Of a stretch of DNA of 61,701 nt, positions 41,362 to 50,395 are shown in pieces. Where the stretch lies: assembly GCA_016744355.1 (NCBI GenBank), contig JADGEN010000010.1, positions 1-61,701 on the forward strand. Direction: 5' to 3'. The first letter of the stretch is position 1. Each line of letters starts with the position of its first letter. The notes beneath the pieces were generated by a model that worked only from the letters and a program-made list of their open reading frames with translations, ran no database searches and had not been told where the DNA came from. Origin of the DNA: Halieaceae bacterium. Lineage in GTDB: Bacteria; Pseudomonadota; Gammaproteobacteria; Pseudomonadales; Halieaceae. Both the position numbers and the translations under genes were made by a program.

Positions 41362-42228
41362 CTACTCCCGCAGCGTATCGAGTTGCTGACACACGCTCGT
41401 AGCTCCGAGGATGAGACGCGCAGTGGGCCGTTGTATATAGTCTGGATGGACAAAAAATAAGGCTTGATGCTGCACCGCAGACAGAGAGGGATAGTCGGCC
41501 CATCGGTCCAGCCATTCTGGCCGTGCCTCACCCATACCGCTGGCCACAATGGCATCGGGATTTCTATGCAACACCGATTCGATACTAATTTTCGGCGCCA
41601 GGGAAACTGCGTCTGCAAAAGCATTGCTGGCACCACACAGCTCCAGAACTCGACTGATCATATGATCGCCGTTCACCGTCTGCAGCGGATCATTCCACAC
41701 CTGGTAAAGCACACTGAGCGATTTTCGATGCCGGTACCTGGTAACAAGGGCATCAAACTGTTGCTCGACTCTTCCGGCTTCCTCCTCGCTTACCTGTTCT
41801 GTCCCTGCGAGTTTACCGATACTGCGTATGCTCGCAGGTATGTCTGCCAGCTGGCGTGGCTCACTGACATAAACCGGCACGCCCAGCCGAGTCAGTGCCG
41901 GCAGGTTATTCAATCCATTCCCAGAGCCCCACATCAGAATAAGGTCTGGCTCCATAGCGGCGATAGATTCCAGGCTCCAGGATTTGTATGTACCCACCAC
42001 AGTAATTCCGGAGGCTCGTTCCGGGTAGTCACTGTAAGACACTACACCGACCAGTTTATCGCCCGCACCCGCACTGAACACGTTTTCCACAATATGTGGC
42101 GCCAGCGCAACAATCCGCTGGGCAGGTTCGGCCAAGCGGACCTCTCGCTGCTGCATGTCCGTCACCACTATCTCGCTGCGAGCTGCGTGAGTAAAAAATA
42201 GGATGAGCAGAAAAAAAACTAGCCTCAT
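41362..42228 (-). CDS. btuF: Periplasmic cobalamin-binding protein BtuF
   Basis: A 288-aa class III substrate-binding protein: signal peptide (ending ARS|E), then ERIVALAPHIVENVFSAGAG-like first lobe (AQRIVALAPHIVENVF), VVSYSDYPERASG (the family 'G-V-x-x-Y-x-D-Y-P' motif), VPVYVSEPRQL and SLAPKISIESVLHRNPDAIV. It binds B12 and delivers it to BtuCD, encoded four genes upstream in the same operon. It overlaps cobT by 4 bp. Confidence 0.9.
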   Translation of the reverse strand: MRLVFFLLILFFTHAARSEIVVTDMQQREVRLAEPAQRIVALAPHIVENVFSAGAGDKLVGVVSYSDYPERASGITVVGTYKSWSLESIAAMEPDLILMWGSGNGLNNLPALTRLGVPVYVSEPRQLADIPASIRSIGKLAGTEQVSEEEAGRVEQQFDALVTRYRHRKSLSVLYQVWNDPLQTVNGDHMISRVLELCGASNAFADAVSLAPKISIESVLHRNPDAIVASGMGEARPEWLDRWADYPSLSAVQHQALFFVHPDYIQRPTARLILGATSVCQQLDTLRE

Positions 42229-43268
42229 GATTCCCCCGAATTGGCAACGCCTGCCTGGTCAAATGTCGCCATCTCGCTGTGTAAAATCAAGGCTGATTGA
42301 ACTATTCCCACTGCGACCGCAGCACCACTGCCCTCCCCAAGGCGCATGTCCAGGTCCAGCAGGGGCCGGAGGTTCAGTGCGTCCAGTAACAATGTATGTG
42401 CAGGCTCCACGGAGCGATGCCCCGCTATCATCCAATCACTTGCGCCGGGGTTGATCCGCACCGCCACAAGGGCTGCAGCAGTAGAGATAAAACCATCCAG
42501 TAGAATCGGTATACCAAGCTGGGCAGCACCGAGGTAAGCACCGGTCATGGCAGCAATTTCCAACCCGCCTACACAACGCAGTATATCCTCTGGCGACGCC
42601 ATACTGAATTTATGCAGATCCAGCGCGGTGGCGACGGCGGCTCGCTTACGTCGCAGGCCTTCATCGTCAATCCCTGTGCCTCGTCCCACTACGGCCTCAG
42701 CAGGCAAAGCCAGCAGTGCTGCGGTAATTACCGAGGCAGAACTGGTATTTCCTATTCCCATCTCTCCGGCAATAAACAGGCTACAATCCAGCTGCTCAAC
42801 TTGCTTTCGCCCCGCCTCCAGGCTCAGTTGCAAGGTGTCCGCTGTCATCGCCTCCTGCAATGTAAAATCTTGAGTACCGGGCACAGTAGACATGTCGACC
42901 AAACCACCGGCCCGCGGCGTGGGTTCAAGAGTACCCATATTCACCACAGAAAAATCCGCCCCGCAATCACGGCTGAGAACACTGATTGCCGCTCCGCCCG
43001 CAACAAAGTTATTTATCATCTGGACAGTTACTTCTGCCGGAAATGCCGATACACCCTGGGCACATACACCGTGATCAGCGGCAAACACACGCACCCCGAT
43101 CTTTCCCAGAGCGGGTAAGGGCTTGCCCTGCCAGGCGGCAAAATTGATAGCGAGGTGTTCCAGTTGACCCAGCGAACCCGGCGGTTTAGTCAACTGCTGC
43201 TGGCGAGCCAACGCCGCTGCTCTACTGGCTTCACAAGGTTCTGCGCAGGGGGCGGTATACCATTTCAT
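42225..43268 (-). CDS. cobT: Nicotinate-nucleotide--dimethylbenzimidazole phosphoribosyltransferase CobT
   Basis: A 347-aa CobT: LTKPPGSLGQLEHLA, VFAADHGVCAQGVSAFP, FVAGGAAISVL, GEMGIGNTSSAS, GGLEIAAMTGAYLGAAQ and the C-terminal DMRLGEGSGAAVA carrying the catalytic Glu. It forms alpha-ribazole phosphate from dimethylbenzimidazole and NaMN. ATGA overlaps on both sides place it in the middle of the B12 operon. Confidence 0.95.
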   Translation of the reverse strand: MKWYTAPCAEPCEASRAAALARQQQLTKPPGSLGQLEHLAINFAAWQGKPLPALGKIGVRVFAADHGVCAQGVSAFPAEVTVQMINNFVAGGAAISVLSRDCGADFSVVNMGTLEPTPRAGGLVDMSTVPGTQDFTLQEAMTADTLQLSLEAGRKQVEQLDCSLFIAGEMGIGNTSSASVITAALLALPAEAVVGRGTGIDDEGLRRKRAAVATALDLHKFSMASPEDILRCVGGLEIAAMTGAYLGAAQLGIPILLDGFISTAAALVAVRINPGASDWMIAGHRSVEPAHTLLLDALNLRPLLDLDMRLGEGSGAAVAVGIVQSALILHSEMATFDQAGVANSGES

Positions 43269-43780
43269 GATTTATTCGGCTCCTTGAGTACAAGCGGCAG
43301 GCCGGCGATAACCACAGTGACATGGGTGCATATGCGAGCGATGTCCTGTTGCAACCAGCCACTTTGATCGACAAACTGTCGTGACAGCTCGCCCATGGGC
43401 ACCACACCATTACCCACTTCGTTACACACCAGGGCAATATCGGCATCCAGGTTCACCAACACCTCGAGCAATTTCGCCTTCTCCCGTTGCAGACAGCTAT
43501 GATGCAGACAATTACTGAGCCACAGCGTCAGACAATCCAAGACGATGAAGCGACCGCTCCGATCAATAGATTCCAGGCAATCAGCGAGGCACGTAGGCTC
43601 CTCCACTAAAACCCACTGTTCATCGCGTCGCGCCTGATGACTGGCGATACGCGCTGCCATTTCCGTATCTCCGGCCTCGCCCGTGGCGAGGTAAAAGCGC
43701 TCTTGGCCACTGTGAAAGGCGCACTCTTCAGCGTAGGCACTCTTTCCGCTGCGCGCGCCGCCAATGATTAGATGCTTCAT
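43265..43780 (-). CDS. cobU: Adenosylcobinamide kinase/guanylyltransferase CobU
   Basis: A 171-aa bifunctional enzyme: P-loop GGARSGKSAYAE (about 7-18), then FYLATGEAGDTEMAARIASHQARR, containing the His that is guanylylated in the family, and VLDCLTLWLSN, VCNEVGNGVVP. It phosphorylates and then GMP-activates adenosylcobinamide for CobS. It overlaps cobT and btuD by 4 bp each. Confidence 0.95.
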   Translation of the reverse strand: MKHLIIGGARSGKSAYAEECAFHSGQERFYLATGEAGDTEMAARIASHQARRDEQWVLVEEPTCLADCLESIDRSGRFIVLDCLTLWLSNCLHHSCLQREKAKLLEVLVNLDADIALVCNEVGNGVVPMGELSRQFVDQSGWLQQDIARICTHVTVVIAGLPLVLKEPNKS

Positions 43781-44556
43781 AGATGTATCACCAGCGGGTG
43801 CCCGGATTCGGGATGCGTCGATATGATAACCCGCACGCCGAATACCTCCTCAAACAGATTCTGCGTTAAAACAGTTTCGGGAGATCCCCGGGATACCAGT
43901 TGTCCGCCGGAAACGGCGACGACCTGGTCTGCCATTGCCGCTACCAGATTGAAGTCATGGGCCACAATAACCACCCCGCAACCCGTTTTAGCCAAACCTT
44001 TCACTGATTCCATAATCAATTGTTGGTGAGCCAGATCCAGGGCAGTGGTAGGTTCGTCCAGTAACAAAAGCCTGGGACTGCCCTCATCCCGCCAAATCTG
44101 GGCAAATACCCGTGCCAGCTGAACGCGCTGCTTCTCGCCGCCCGAAAGTTGAGTATAGATACGGCCCTGCAGAGCCGCGGTGTCGGTGGCACTCAGGACT
44201 TCTCTCAAAACCTGCCGGTCACTGTCCAGCCCACTGCGATGGGGAGTACGCCCCAGTAAAATGACCTCCTCTACCGTATAGGGAAAGTTGAGAAGCGATA
44301 GCTGAGGCAAGACCGCAAGAACCCGAGCTCTGGGCATTGGTTCCCAAGCCGATATCGCTTTACCCAGTAATTCATAATTGCCACCTGTGGGAGAAATATC
44401 GCCGGACAGCAGTTTCAATAAACTGGTTTTTCCCGCACCATTTGGGCCTATAACGCCGAGTACTTCTCCAGCGGCAAGCTCGAGTTCAATTTGCTGCAGC
44501 GAAAATTCGCCCCAGGGCGCTGCGTCTACCTTTTTGAGCTTAACAAGGCTCATCAC
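43777..44556 (-). CDS. btuD: Cobalamin ABC transporter ATP-binding protein BtuD
   Basis: A 259-aa ABC ATPase with Walker A GPNGAGKTSLLKLL, Q-loop LPQLSLL, signature LSGGEKQRVQLAR, Walker B LLLLDEPTTALD and the switch His (VIVAHDFNLV). The family includes heme and siderophore importers, but its position between btuC and cobU in a B12 cluster supports cobalamin. Coupled by ATGA to both neighbours. Confidence 0.9.
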   Translation of the reverse strand: MMSLVKLKKVDAAPWGEFSLQQIELELAAGEVLGVIGPNGAGKTSLLKLLSGDISPTGGNYELLGKAISAWEPMPRARVLAVLPQLSLLNFPYTVEEVILLGRTPHRSGLDSDRQVLREVLSATDTAALQGRIYTQLSGGEKQRVQLARVFAQIWRDEGSPRLLLLDEPTTALDLAHQQLIMESVKGLAKTGCGVVIVAHDFNLVAAMADQVVAVSGGQLVSRGSPETVLTQNLFEEVFGVRVIISTHPESGHPLVIHL

Positions 44557-45584
44557 TGCATACCGTAGTGATGGCGCCGGCGCAGCAGCGAGATAAAAAA
44601 GGGCACACCGATAAGAGCGGTGACCACGCCCACTGGCAACTCGGTGGGCGCCAACACCAGCCTAGCCGCAGTATCGGCCAATACCAACAGACAACTTCCT
44701 GCCAGTGCAGAGGCTGGCAACAAACGGCGGTGATCAGGGCCGGTTAGCATTCTCACCATATGAGGAACAATCAGGCCCACAAAGGCAATGGTTCCCGCCA
44801 GCGCCACCGCTGTCCCGACACCGATCGCAACGCACACGATAAGTCCAATCTTGACCCGCGCGACATTGATTCCGAGATGCCTGGCTTCGGACTCACCCAG
44901 TAACAGGGCGTTCAAGGCTGTGGCAAATTGTGGCAGGGCCAGCATCATGGCCCCGCACACCAGCCCAGCAATCACCAGTCTTGGGTAGTCCGCCCCGTCC
45001 AAGCCACCCATGCGCCACAGGCTAATCTGCCGCAATATTTCATTATCGGCAAGAAACTCCAGCAAATTACCAAGACCACCGGCAAGAGCCGTAATGGCTA
45101 TACCGGCCAGTAACATGGTTGCCACAGACGTGCCATTGGGCGAACTCGCCAGACTGTAAACCAGCAGCACAGAAAGCAATCCACCGACGAAGGCACCAAT
45201 CGATATCAGGGTCAAACCAGCGTAGCCAAAGACGACACTGCCGCTCATGACAATCATGAGACTTGCGCCCAGTGAGGCACCGGCGGTCACACCGATCAGG
45301 GAAGGGTCTGCCAGCGGATTGCGAAAAAGACCCTGCATGGCCGCACCACTAGAGGCCAGAATGGCTCCTACAACCGCGGCCAATAGTATCCGCGGCAGGC
45401 GCAACTGGCCAACAATAATAGCGGCCTGGCTGCTGCCATCGCCACTGAGGTAATGCCACAGCCCCCCCATCGTCTCCGCCGCGGACAGAGGCACCGCCCC
45501 ATTTCCCAGACCCAGTAAAATGACTACGGGCAATGCCAGAGCCAACACCAGAATTACTTGTCTACCTTGCAGATCACGATTCAT
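44553..45584 (-). CDS. btuC: Cobalamin ABC transporter permease BtuC
   Basis: A FecCD/BtuC-family permease of about 343 aa with roughly ten membrane helices. Conserved segments include LRLPRILLAAVVGAILASSGAAMQGLFRNPLADPSLIGVTAGASLGA (seen around residues 65-115), GESEARHLGINV and FVGLIVPHMVRMLTGPDHR. I prefer the ATG at 45584, just after the cobQ stop; an in-frame ATG at 45605 would overlap cobQ. It forms the channel of the BtuCDF importer. Confidence 0.85.
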   Translation of the reverse strand: MNRDLQGRQVILVLALALPVVILLGLGNGAVPLSAAETMGGLWHYLSGDGSSQAAIIVGQLRLPRILLAAVVGAILASSGAAMQGLFRNPLADPSLIGVTAGASLGASLMIVMSGSVVFGYAGLTLISIGAFVGGLLSVLLVYSLASSPNGTSVATMLLAGIAITALAGGLGNLLEFLADNEILRQISLWRMGGLDGADYPRLVIAGLVCGAMMLALPQFATALNALLLGESEARHLGINVARVKIGLIVCVAIGVGTAVALAGTIAFVGLIVPHMVRMLTGPDHRRLLPASALAGSCLLVLADTAARLVLAPTELPVGVVTALIGVPFFISLLRRRHHYGMQ

Positions 45585-45589
45585 CGACT

Positions 45590-47068
45590 TCACTGCGCAT
45601 ACCACTGCGGAAATAACGCTGGAAGATCCATGTGCTGCTCGAGACAGTCACACAACCTGTCAATTTCCTGCTCCCGCTGCGCATTGCGATCAAAATGTTG
45701 TGGAGATTCCAGCCCCGCCCACCCTAGCACAGCCTCGCAAGCTGCCGGTGTATCGAATAGGCCGTGGAGGTAGGTGCCAGCTATTTTACCGTCTGCTGAA
45801 ATACAACCCTCCTGACGGTTTTCATCCAGCTGCGCAAAGTGTTTTAACTCACCACGCTGCGTTGTCACGCCACAGTGAATTTCATAGCCAACAACGTGCG
45901 CATCGCCCAGTGTCAGCTTGCCCTCGCTCTGGCGTAACTGCTTGAGCGGGTCCAGGCGCGTTGTCAAAGGCAGTAAGCGCAGTCCTGCGCTCGATCCAGC
46001 CGGACCTTCCACACCTTCGGGGTCGTGAACATCATCTCCTAACATCTGGAAACCACCGCAGATGCCCAGCACTTTTCCGCCGTAGCGCAGATGCCGGAGT
46101 AAATCCTGGTCCCAGCCAAACTCGCGTAGGCTCTCCAGGTCCGAACGCACACTTTTACTGCCCGGCAAAATAACCAGATCGCTCGCAGGCAGTGATTGTC
46201 CTGGGCCGACATAACTCAGGTCAACCTGGGGATGACCCCTGAGCGCATCAAAATCGGTGTGATTGGATATACGGGGGAATACCGGCACCGCAATACGAAG
46301 CGAGTCTGTACCCGAGGCGAACTGACCACTATCGATAGCGTCTTCTGCATCGAGTTGCAGATCTGTGAGGTACGGTAAAACACCGAGCACCGGCTTGCCG
46401 GTGCGCTCTTCCAGCCAGTCTATGCCCGGTTGCAACAGACTGATGTCACCCCGGAATCGATTAATAACAAAACCGACCACCCGCGCCTGCTCGCTTGCAG
46501 ATAACAGATCGAGAGTTCCCACCAGATGGGCAAACACGCCCCCGCGATCGATGTCCGCGACAATAATCACCGGAATGTCCACCGCTTCAGCAAAGCCCAT
46601 ATTGGCAATATCACGGTCCCGTAGATTGATCTCAGCAGGGCTACCAGCTCCTTCCACGATGATTGCCTGATACTGCTGCTGCAGCCTCTCCCAGGATTCA
46701 AGCACCGCAGACATAGCGATAGTTTTATACTCATGATAGTCGCGGGCACCCATTTGGCATGCGACCTGGCCGTGCAAAATCACCTGCGCCTGTGTATCTG
46801 TGGAGGGTTTCAACAGTACCGGGTTCATATCCGTGTGCGGCGGGATATTTGCAGCGATGGCCTGTAGAGCCTGCGCCCGACCGATCTCACCACAACCGGG
46901 TGTCACCGCACTATTGAGTGCCATATTTTGCGGTTTGAAGGGCGCAACCTTCACCCCTCGTCTCACCAGGGCTCGACACAGCCCTGTAACCAATATGCTC
47001 TTGCCCGCATCCGAGGTGGTGCCTTGGACCATCAATGCAACAGGGGATGCCCCGCTAATAGTCGACAC
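45590..47068 (-). CDS. cobQ: Cobyric acid synthase CobQ (CbiP)
   Basis: A glutamine-dependent amidase of cobyrinic acid a,c-diamide: N-terminal ATP-binding [48 protein letters not shown], then a C-terminal class-I glutaminase domain with the nucleophile Cys in [12 protein letters not shown] and His in GTYLHGLFD. The open frame begins 37 codons further upstream but those codons are inside cobO. I use the GTG at 47068, overlapping the cobO end by 14 bp; an ATG at 47032 is the alternative. Its presence without ring-synthesis genes suggests cobyric or cobyrinate intermediates are salvaged. Confidence 0.9.
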   Translation of the reverse strand: MSTISGASPVALMVQGTTSDAGKSILVTGLCRALVRRGVKVAPFKPQNMALNSAVTPGCGEIGRAQALQAIAANIPPHTDMNPVLLKPSTDTQAQVILHGQVACQMGARDYHEYKTIAMSAVLESWERLQQQYQAIIVEGAGSPAEINLRDRDIANMGFAEAVDIPVIIVADIDRGGVFAHLVGTLDLLSASEQARVVGFVINRFRGDISLLQPGIDWLEERTGKPVLGVLPYLTDLQLDAEDAIDSGQFASGTDSLRIAVPVFPRISNHTDFDALRGHPQVDLSYVGPGQSLPASDLVILPGSKSVRSDLESLREFGWDQDLLRHLRYGGKVLGICGGFQMLGDDVHDPEGVEGPAGSSAGLRLLPLTTRLDPLKQLRQSEGKLTLGDAHVVGYEIHCGVTTQRGELKHFAQLDENRQEGCISADGKIAGTYLHGLFDTPAACEAVLGWAGLESPQHFDRNAQREQEIDRLCDCLEQHMDLPALFPQWYAQ

Positions 47069-47678
47069 CCTGGCGCGCCTTGATACCGGCTTTGAAGGCG
47101 TGCTTGACCTCCTTGATTTCGGAGACAGTATCCATAATCTCCTGCAGCGCTGAGCCTCCCCCGCGACCCGTGACCACAACGCTCTGTTGTACAGGCCGGT
47201 TTGCCAAAGCAGCTACAACGTCGTCCTCTGGCAAATACTTATAGGCCAGCATATAGGTCAGCTCATCCAGGACGACAAGATCATAACTGTCATCATCCAG
47301 CATGGGCTTCGCCACGGCCCAGGTCTTTTCTGCGGCGGCTATATCACCACTGCGATCCTGGGTATTCCAGGTAAACCCGGTACCCATTTGGTATAAATCC
47401 ACCCCGGGGCACTGCTCCCGCAGGTAGATTTCCTCGCCGGATAATTGCTGGCCCTTGATAAACTGCACCACGCCTACCTTGTGACCATAACCCAATGCTC
47501 GCATTACCATGCCGAAGGCAGAACTCGATTTCCCCTTGCCGTTGCCAGTGAGCAAAATAGCCACGCCGCGCTCGATATCAGCCTCGTCTATGCGCGCATC
47601 TACCTTGGACTTCTGTTTTTCCATGGAGGCTTTGTGTTTAGCGTTTTTTCGCACTCCTTTATCAGTTTCTTCGCTCAT
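47055..47678 (-). CDS. cobO: Corrinoid adenosyltransferase CobO (BtuR)
   Basis: A 207-aa ATP:co(I)rrinoid adenosyltransferase of the CobA/CobO/BtuR type: P-loop [55 protein letters not shown] and [15 protein letters not shown] precedes the ATG. It attaches the upper adenosyl ligand, the entry step for salvaged corrinoids. It is the first enzyme gene after btuB. Confidence 0.95.
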   Translation of the reverse strand: MSEETDKGVRKNAKHKASMEKQKSKVDARIDEADIERGVAILLTGNGKGKSSSAFGMVMRALGYGHKVGVVQFIKGQQLSGEEIYLREQCPGVDLYQMGTGFTWNTQDRSGDIAAAEKTWAVAKPMLDDDSYDLVVLDELTYMLAYKYLPEDDVVAALANRPVQQSVVVTGRGGGSALQEIMDTVSEIKEVKHAFKAGIKARQGVDY

Positions 47679-47709
47679 TTGCGTTCTCCCGAATCGTCTC
47701 TTTCAGATT

Positions 47710-49563
47710 CTAAAATGACCATCTTACCCCGGCATAACCGGCAATACCGCTGGTATTGTAGGTGGGAACTTCCTCGTACTCCTCATCAAACAAATTTTCA
47801 ACGCGGCCATAAATTTCGATGCCGTTAAACACTTCGAAATTAGCATTAATATCTACCACGGTGTAATCGTCAAGATCGTTCCCGTTGTTATCTACAGCAT
47901 CATAAGAACCGCGAGCGTTAAATCCCAGTAGAAGACGACTATCCAGCAAGTGCCAGTTCACGCCAATATTCGCCAACTGCTCGGGGCGACGTTGCCGTGC
48001 AACACCCTTAGCAGTCTCAGTTTCGTTATAGGTGTAATTGGCCGTCAATACCAGAGTCTCCAGCACGGGGAACTCGCCAATTAATTCGACACCTTTTGAA
48101 CTGCTGGTACCGTCGCCTTGCAGATAACCAGAGTAAGCGTCCAGATCAAAATCGATTTCATCTTCCACATCCTGGTCAAAATAAACGGCTTCCAGATAAA
48201 GCCCGGACTCACCAAACCAGTTCAGGCCAATATCGTAGCCCTTGCTGATTTCCTCGCTCAGGTCTGTTTCCGAAGCGGGGAAATACGAAAACGGCCCGCT
48301 ATTATAGGCCAGTTCAAATAGACTGGGCGCGCGAAAGCCGGTGCCATAGGCACCACGAAGTTTCAGCTCGCCGCCACTGAGGTCAAAGACGTAAGCACTG
48401 CTCACCCGATAAGACGTGTGGGTACCAAAATCCTCGTTATCGTCATAGCGCAGCCCTGCAGTGATAAATAGATTGTTGCCAAATCCACCTTGGTACTCAG
48501 CGTAATACCCGTCCTGGTCTCGATCAACATCCGTGCCACCATCATCAATCTGTTCATTTTGTAGGTCGATGCCATAGACCAATCGAAAAGACTCGCTGCG
48601 GGTATAGCTGCCCAGATAACCGAATCGCTCGAGTTCACCTGCGGCCTGGTAAGATGAAAGACCCCCAGAGAAAAATTCTCGATTTGTTTCGTTCCTGTTA
48701 TAAGACAACTCATGGTTGAAGTCGCCAACGCTGTATTCCACGACCGCGCGCCAGGCAGTCATATCGAAATCATTGCTACAGAGGTCAGTGCTTGCCCCCG
48801 TATCCACGGTCCTGCACCCGTCGTACTCATTTTCGGCGCTGACATCCCGGGCGACTAACTCGAAACGTAAATCCTCGCTGGCATTCCAACCAACTTTGCC
48901 ATGTACGGTGGTGTTGTCGTAACCATCGTCGTCCCTGAGTTCGGCATCAGTGGTGCGCGCATTAAACCCGTCTGTATGACTATCCGAGACTGACAGAATT
49001 ATGTCCCCAGAATCGTTAGCACCGCCTATATTACCGGCGAGCTCCTGGGTGCCGTAACGCCCTCCTTCAGCGCTGGCCTGACCACCAAAACCATCCTTTG
49101 GTGCGGTGGTGGAAATATTCACCACTCCACCCGCGTCGGCACCGTACATTAGACCCTGGGGACCACGCAGTATTTCTACACGCGAAATACTCGAGCTCAT
49201 CAGGTGCTCAAGTTTGGGCCCGGTTTGGGTGCCGGAAGTGTCGGATATATTTATGCCGTCCAATAAAACCAAGGTCCGGAAGCCTTCCTCACCCCTGATA
49301 CGCAGGGACGTCGCTTTACCTGCTCCACCAGAATTGCTCACAGCAACAGCTGGCTCACTGCGCAGAATATCGAATAGCGAAGTGTAGCCTCGTTGCTGGA
49401 TTGTCTCTTCGGTAACGACAGACACCGAGGTGCCAATCTGCCGTAAGGGCATCTCAACCCGGGAGGAAGTGACAATTATTTCTTCGATTTTGTTGTTGGC
49501 GAAAGTTGGTGTAACAGCAGCACAGGCAAGCGCCAGGGCCGATAATTGAAATGTTTTTTTCAT
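47710..49563 (-). CDS. btuB: TonB-dependent outer-membrane cobalamin receptor BtuB
   Basis: A 617-aa TonB-dependent receptor: signal peptide ending TFA|NN, TonB box IEEIIVTSSR, plug domain (about 25-140: QRGYTSLFDILRSEPAVAVSN, LRIRGEEGFRTLVLLDGINI, VEILRGPQGLMYGADAGGVVN), then a 22-strand barrel ending VRWSF with the terminal Phe. The length and plug match BtuB. SD AAGGAC, nine or so bases from the ATG, and a cobalamin riboswitch upstream confirm the substrate. Confidence 0.95.
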   Translation of the reverse strand: MKKTFQLSALALACAAVTPTFANNKIEEIIVTSSRVEMPLRQIGTSVSVVTEETIQQRGYTSLFDILRSEPAVAVSNSGGAGKATSLRIRGEEGFRTLVLLDGINISDTSGTQTGPKLEHLMSSSISRVEILRGPQGLMYGADAGGVVNISTTAPKDGFGGQASAEGGRYGTQELAGNIGGANDSGDIILSVSDSHTDGFNARTTDAELRDDDGYDNTTVHGKVGWNASEDLRFELVARDVSAENEYDGCRTVDTGASTDLCSNDFDMTAWRAVVEYSVGDFNHELSYNRNETNREFFSGGLSSYQAAGELERFGYLGSYTRSESFRLVYGIDLQNEQIDDGGTDVDRDQDGYYAEYQGGFGNNLFITAGLRYDDNEDFGTHTSYRVSSAYVFDLSGGELKLRGAYGTGFRAPSLFELAYNSGPFSYFPASETDLSEEISKGYDIGLNWFGESGLYLEAVYFDQDVEDEIDFDLDAYSGYLQGDGTSSSKGVELIGEFPVLETLVLTANYTYNETETAKGVARQRRPEQLANIGVNWHLLDSRLLLGFNARGSYDAVDNNGNDLDDYTVVDINANFEVFNGIEIYGRVENLFDEEYEEVPTYNTSGIAGYAGVRWSF

Positions 49564-49618
49564 GATAAGTCCTTGTAAGCCAAATAATTGGCAACCAAGG
49601 GAGGGAATTCAGGGAACA

Positions 49619-49667
49619 CAATATTGAAGGAATATTGAGCAACCTTTAATGAAGCCCTCCGCTTCAT
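49619..49667 (-). promoter_or_regulatory. Two hairpins between riboswitch and btuB (possible expression platform)
   Basis: Reading leftward after the B12 box, ATGAAGC pairs with GCTTCAT around a GGAGG loop (49649-49667). Then CAATATT pairs with AATATTG around a 5-base loop (49619-49637). Neither is followed by a T run, so translational rather than terminator control is likelier. The GGAGG loop is SD-like and is not followed closely by a start codon. Confidence 0.4.
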
Positions 49668-49669
49668 AG

Positions 49670-49815
49670 TTGCATCAATCAGGCAGGTTCCGGGCTTTCA
49701 GCAGACGCTGTGTACCGTTGCGGGGGCAGCGGTGGATTATGCCGTAGCATTACCACACTTCCCATTTAACCTGTCCTACCCTGAACTAACTTGGGCTGAC
49801 AGGCACCTGATTCGG
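49670..49815 (-). promoter_or_regulatory. Cobalamin (B12) riboswitch
   Basis: On the minus strand, P1 forms from AATCAGG (49812-49806) and CCTGATT (49683-49677). Between them are the conserved CCACCGCTGCCCCCGCAACGGTA core (49712-49736 region) and the B12 box AGCCCGGAACCTGCCTGA (49696-49679). Order and sequence match the AdoCbl riboswitch aptamer. It lies just upstream of btuB and should shut down uptake and synthesis genes when cobalamin is plentiful. Confidence 0.9.
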
Positions 49816-49849
49816 CAGGGACTCTATTCTTCTGCGATGTGAATGTCAA

Positions 49850-50389
49850 TCAACTCTGTAAGGGCACCCCGTGTTCAAACGTATACTCGAACAGTTGCTG
49901 CGGAGATGTGTTGAGTAAGTGACACCGCATTGCGCGCAGTGATCCTGCGTGAGCGACCACCAGCGTGTTGCTGCTTAACTGTGACAGGCTCTCGCCCACG
50001 CGCTCGTAGAGCTGGCGTACATTTTCGCCTCCCGGCGGGCAGGTATCCAGCCAATTTTCGCCCCAGCGCGACATCAGCAGTGGGTCCTGTCGGTAGATAT
50101 CATCCCATGACCTGTTTTCCCAATCGCCAAAGTTAATCTCTCTCAAGCGTTTATCTACACTGCAGGGTATATCCAGATGGCCAGAGATCAATTGGGCAGT
50201 TTCGTGTGCACGATGAAGATCGCTACACACTATTTCCCCGGGTATCGCTGCGGTCCAATCGCGGGCGAGAGTTTCAATTTGCTTTCGCCCCTTATCAGTC
50301 AGTGCGACGTCCCACTGACCAATACAGTAGTTGGCAGGCATCTGTGCCTCGCCATGACGCAATAAAATATATGAACTACCGCTGGCCAC
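49850..50389 (-). CDS. cobC: Alpha-ribazole phosphatase CobC (histidine phosphatase family)
   Basis: A 179-aa histidine phosphatase: catalytic LRHGEAQ (His about 12), DVALTDKGRKQIETLA, CSDLHRAHETAQLI, REINFGDWENRSW and VVAHAGSLRAM with the second His. It removes phosphate from alpha-ribazole-5'-P or adenosylcobalamin-5'-P. GTG start (50389) with AGAGAAG upstream. It is seven bases after cobS and upstream of the riboswitch, so cobS-cobC are probably transcribed from a separate promoter. Confidence 0.9.
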   Translation of the reverse strand: MASGSSYILLRHGEAQMPANYCIGQWDVALTDKGRKQIETLARDWTAAIPGEIVCSDLHRAHETAQLISGHLDIPCSVDKRLREINFGDWENRSWDDIYRQDPLLMSRWGENWLDTCPPGGENVRQLYERVGESLSQLSSNTLVVAHAGSLRAMRCHLLNTSPQQLFEYTFEHGVPLQS

Positions 50390-50395
50390 GCTTCT

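Noticed and set aside
41464-42201. 245-codon rightward frame antisense to btuF
   Set aside because: BtuF on the other strand has full family motifs and ATGA coupling to cobT; this frame shows none.
47069-47179. N-terminal extension of CobQ
   Set aside because: These codons are in another frame of cobO and do not resemble the CobQ N-terminus; a start at 47068 or 47032 is better.
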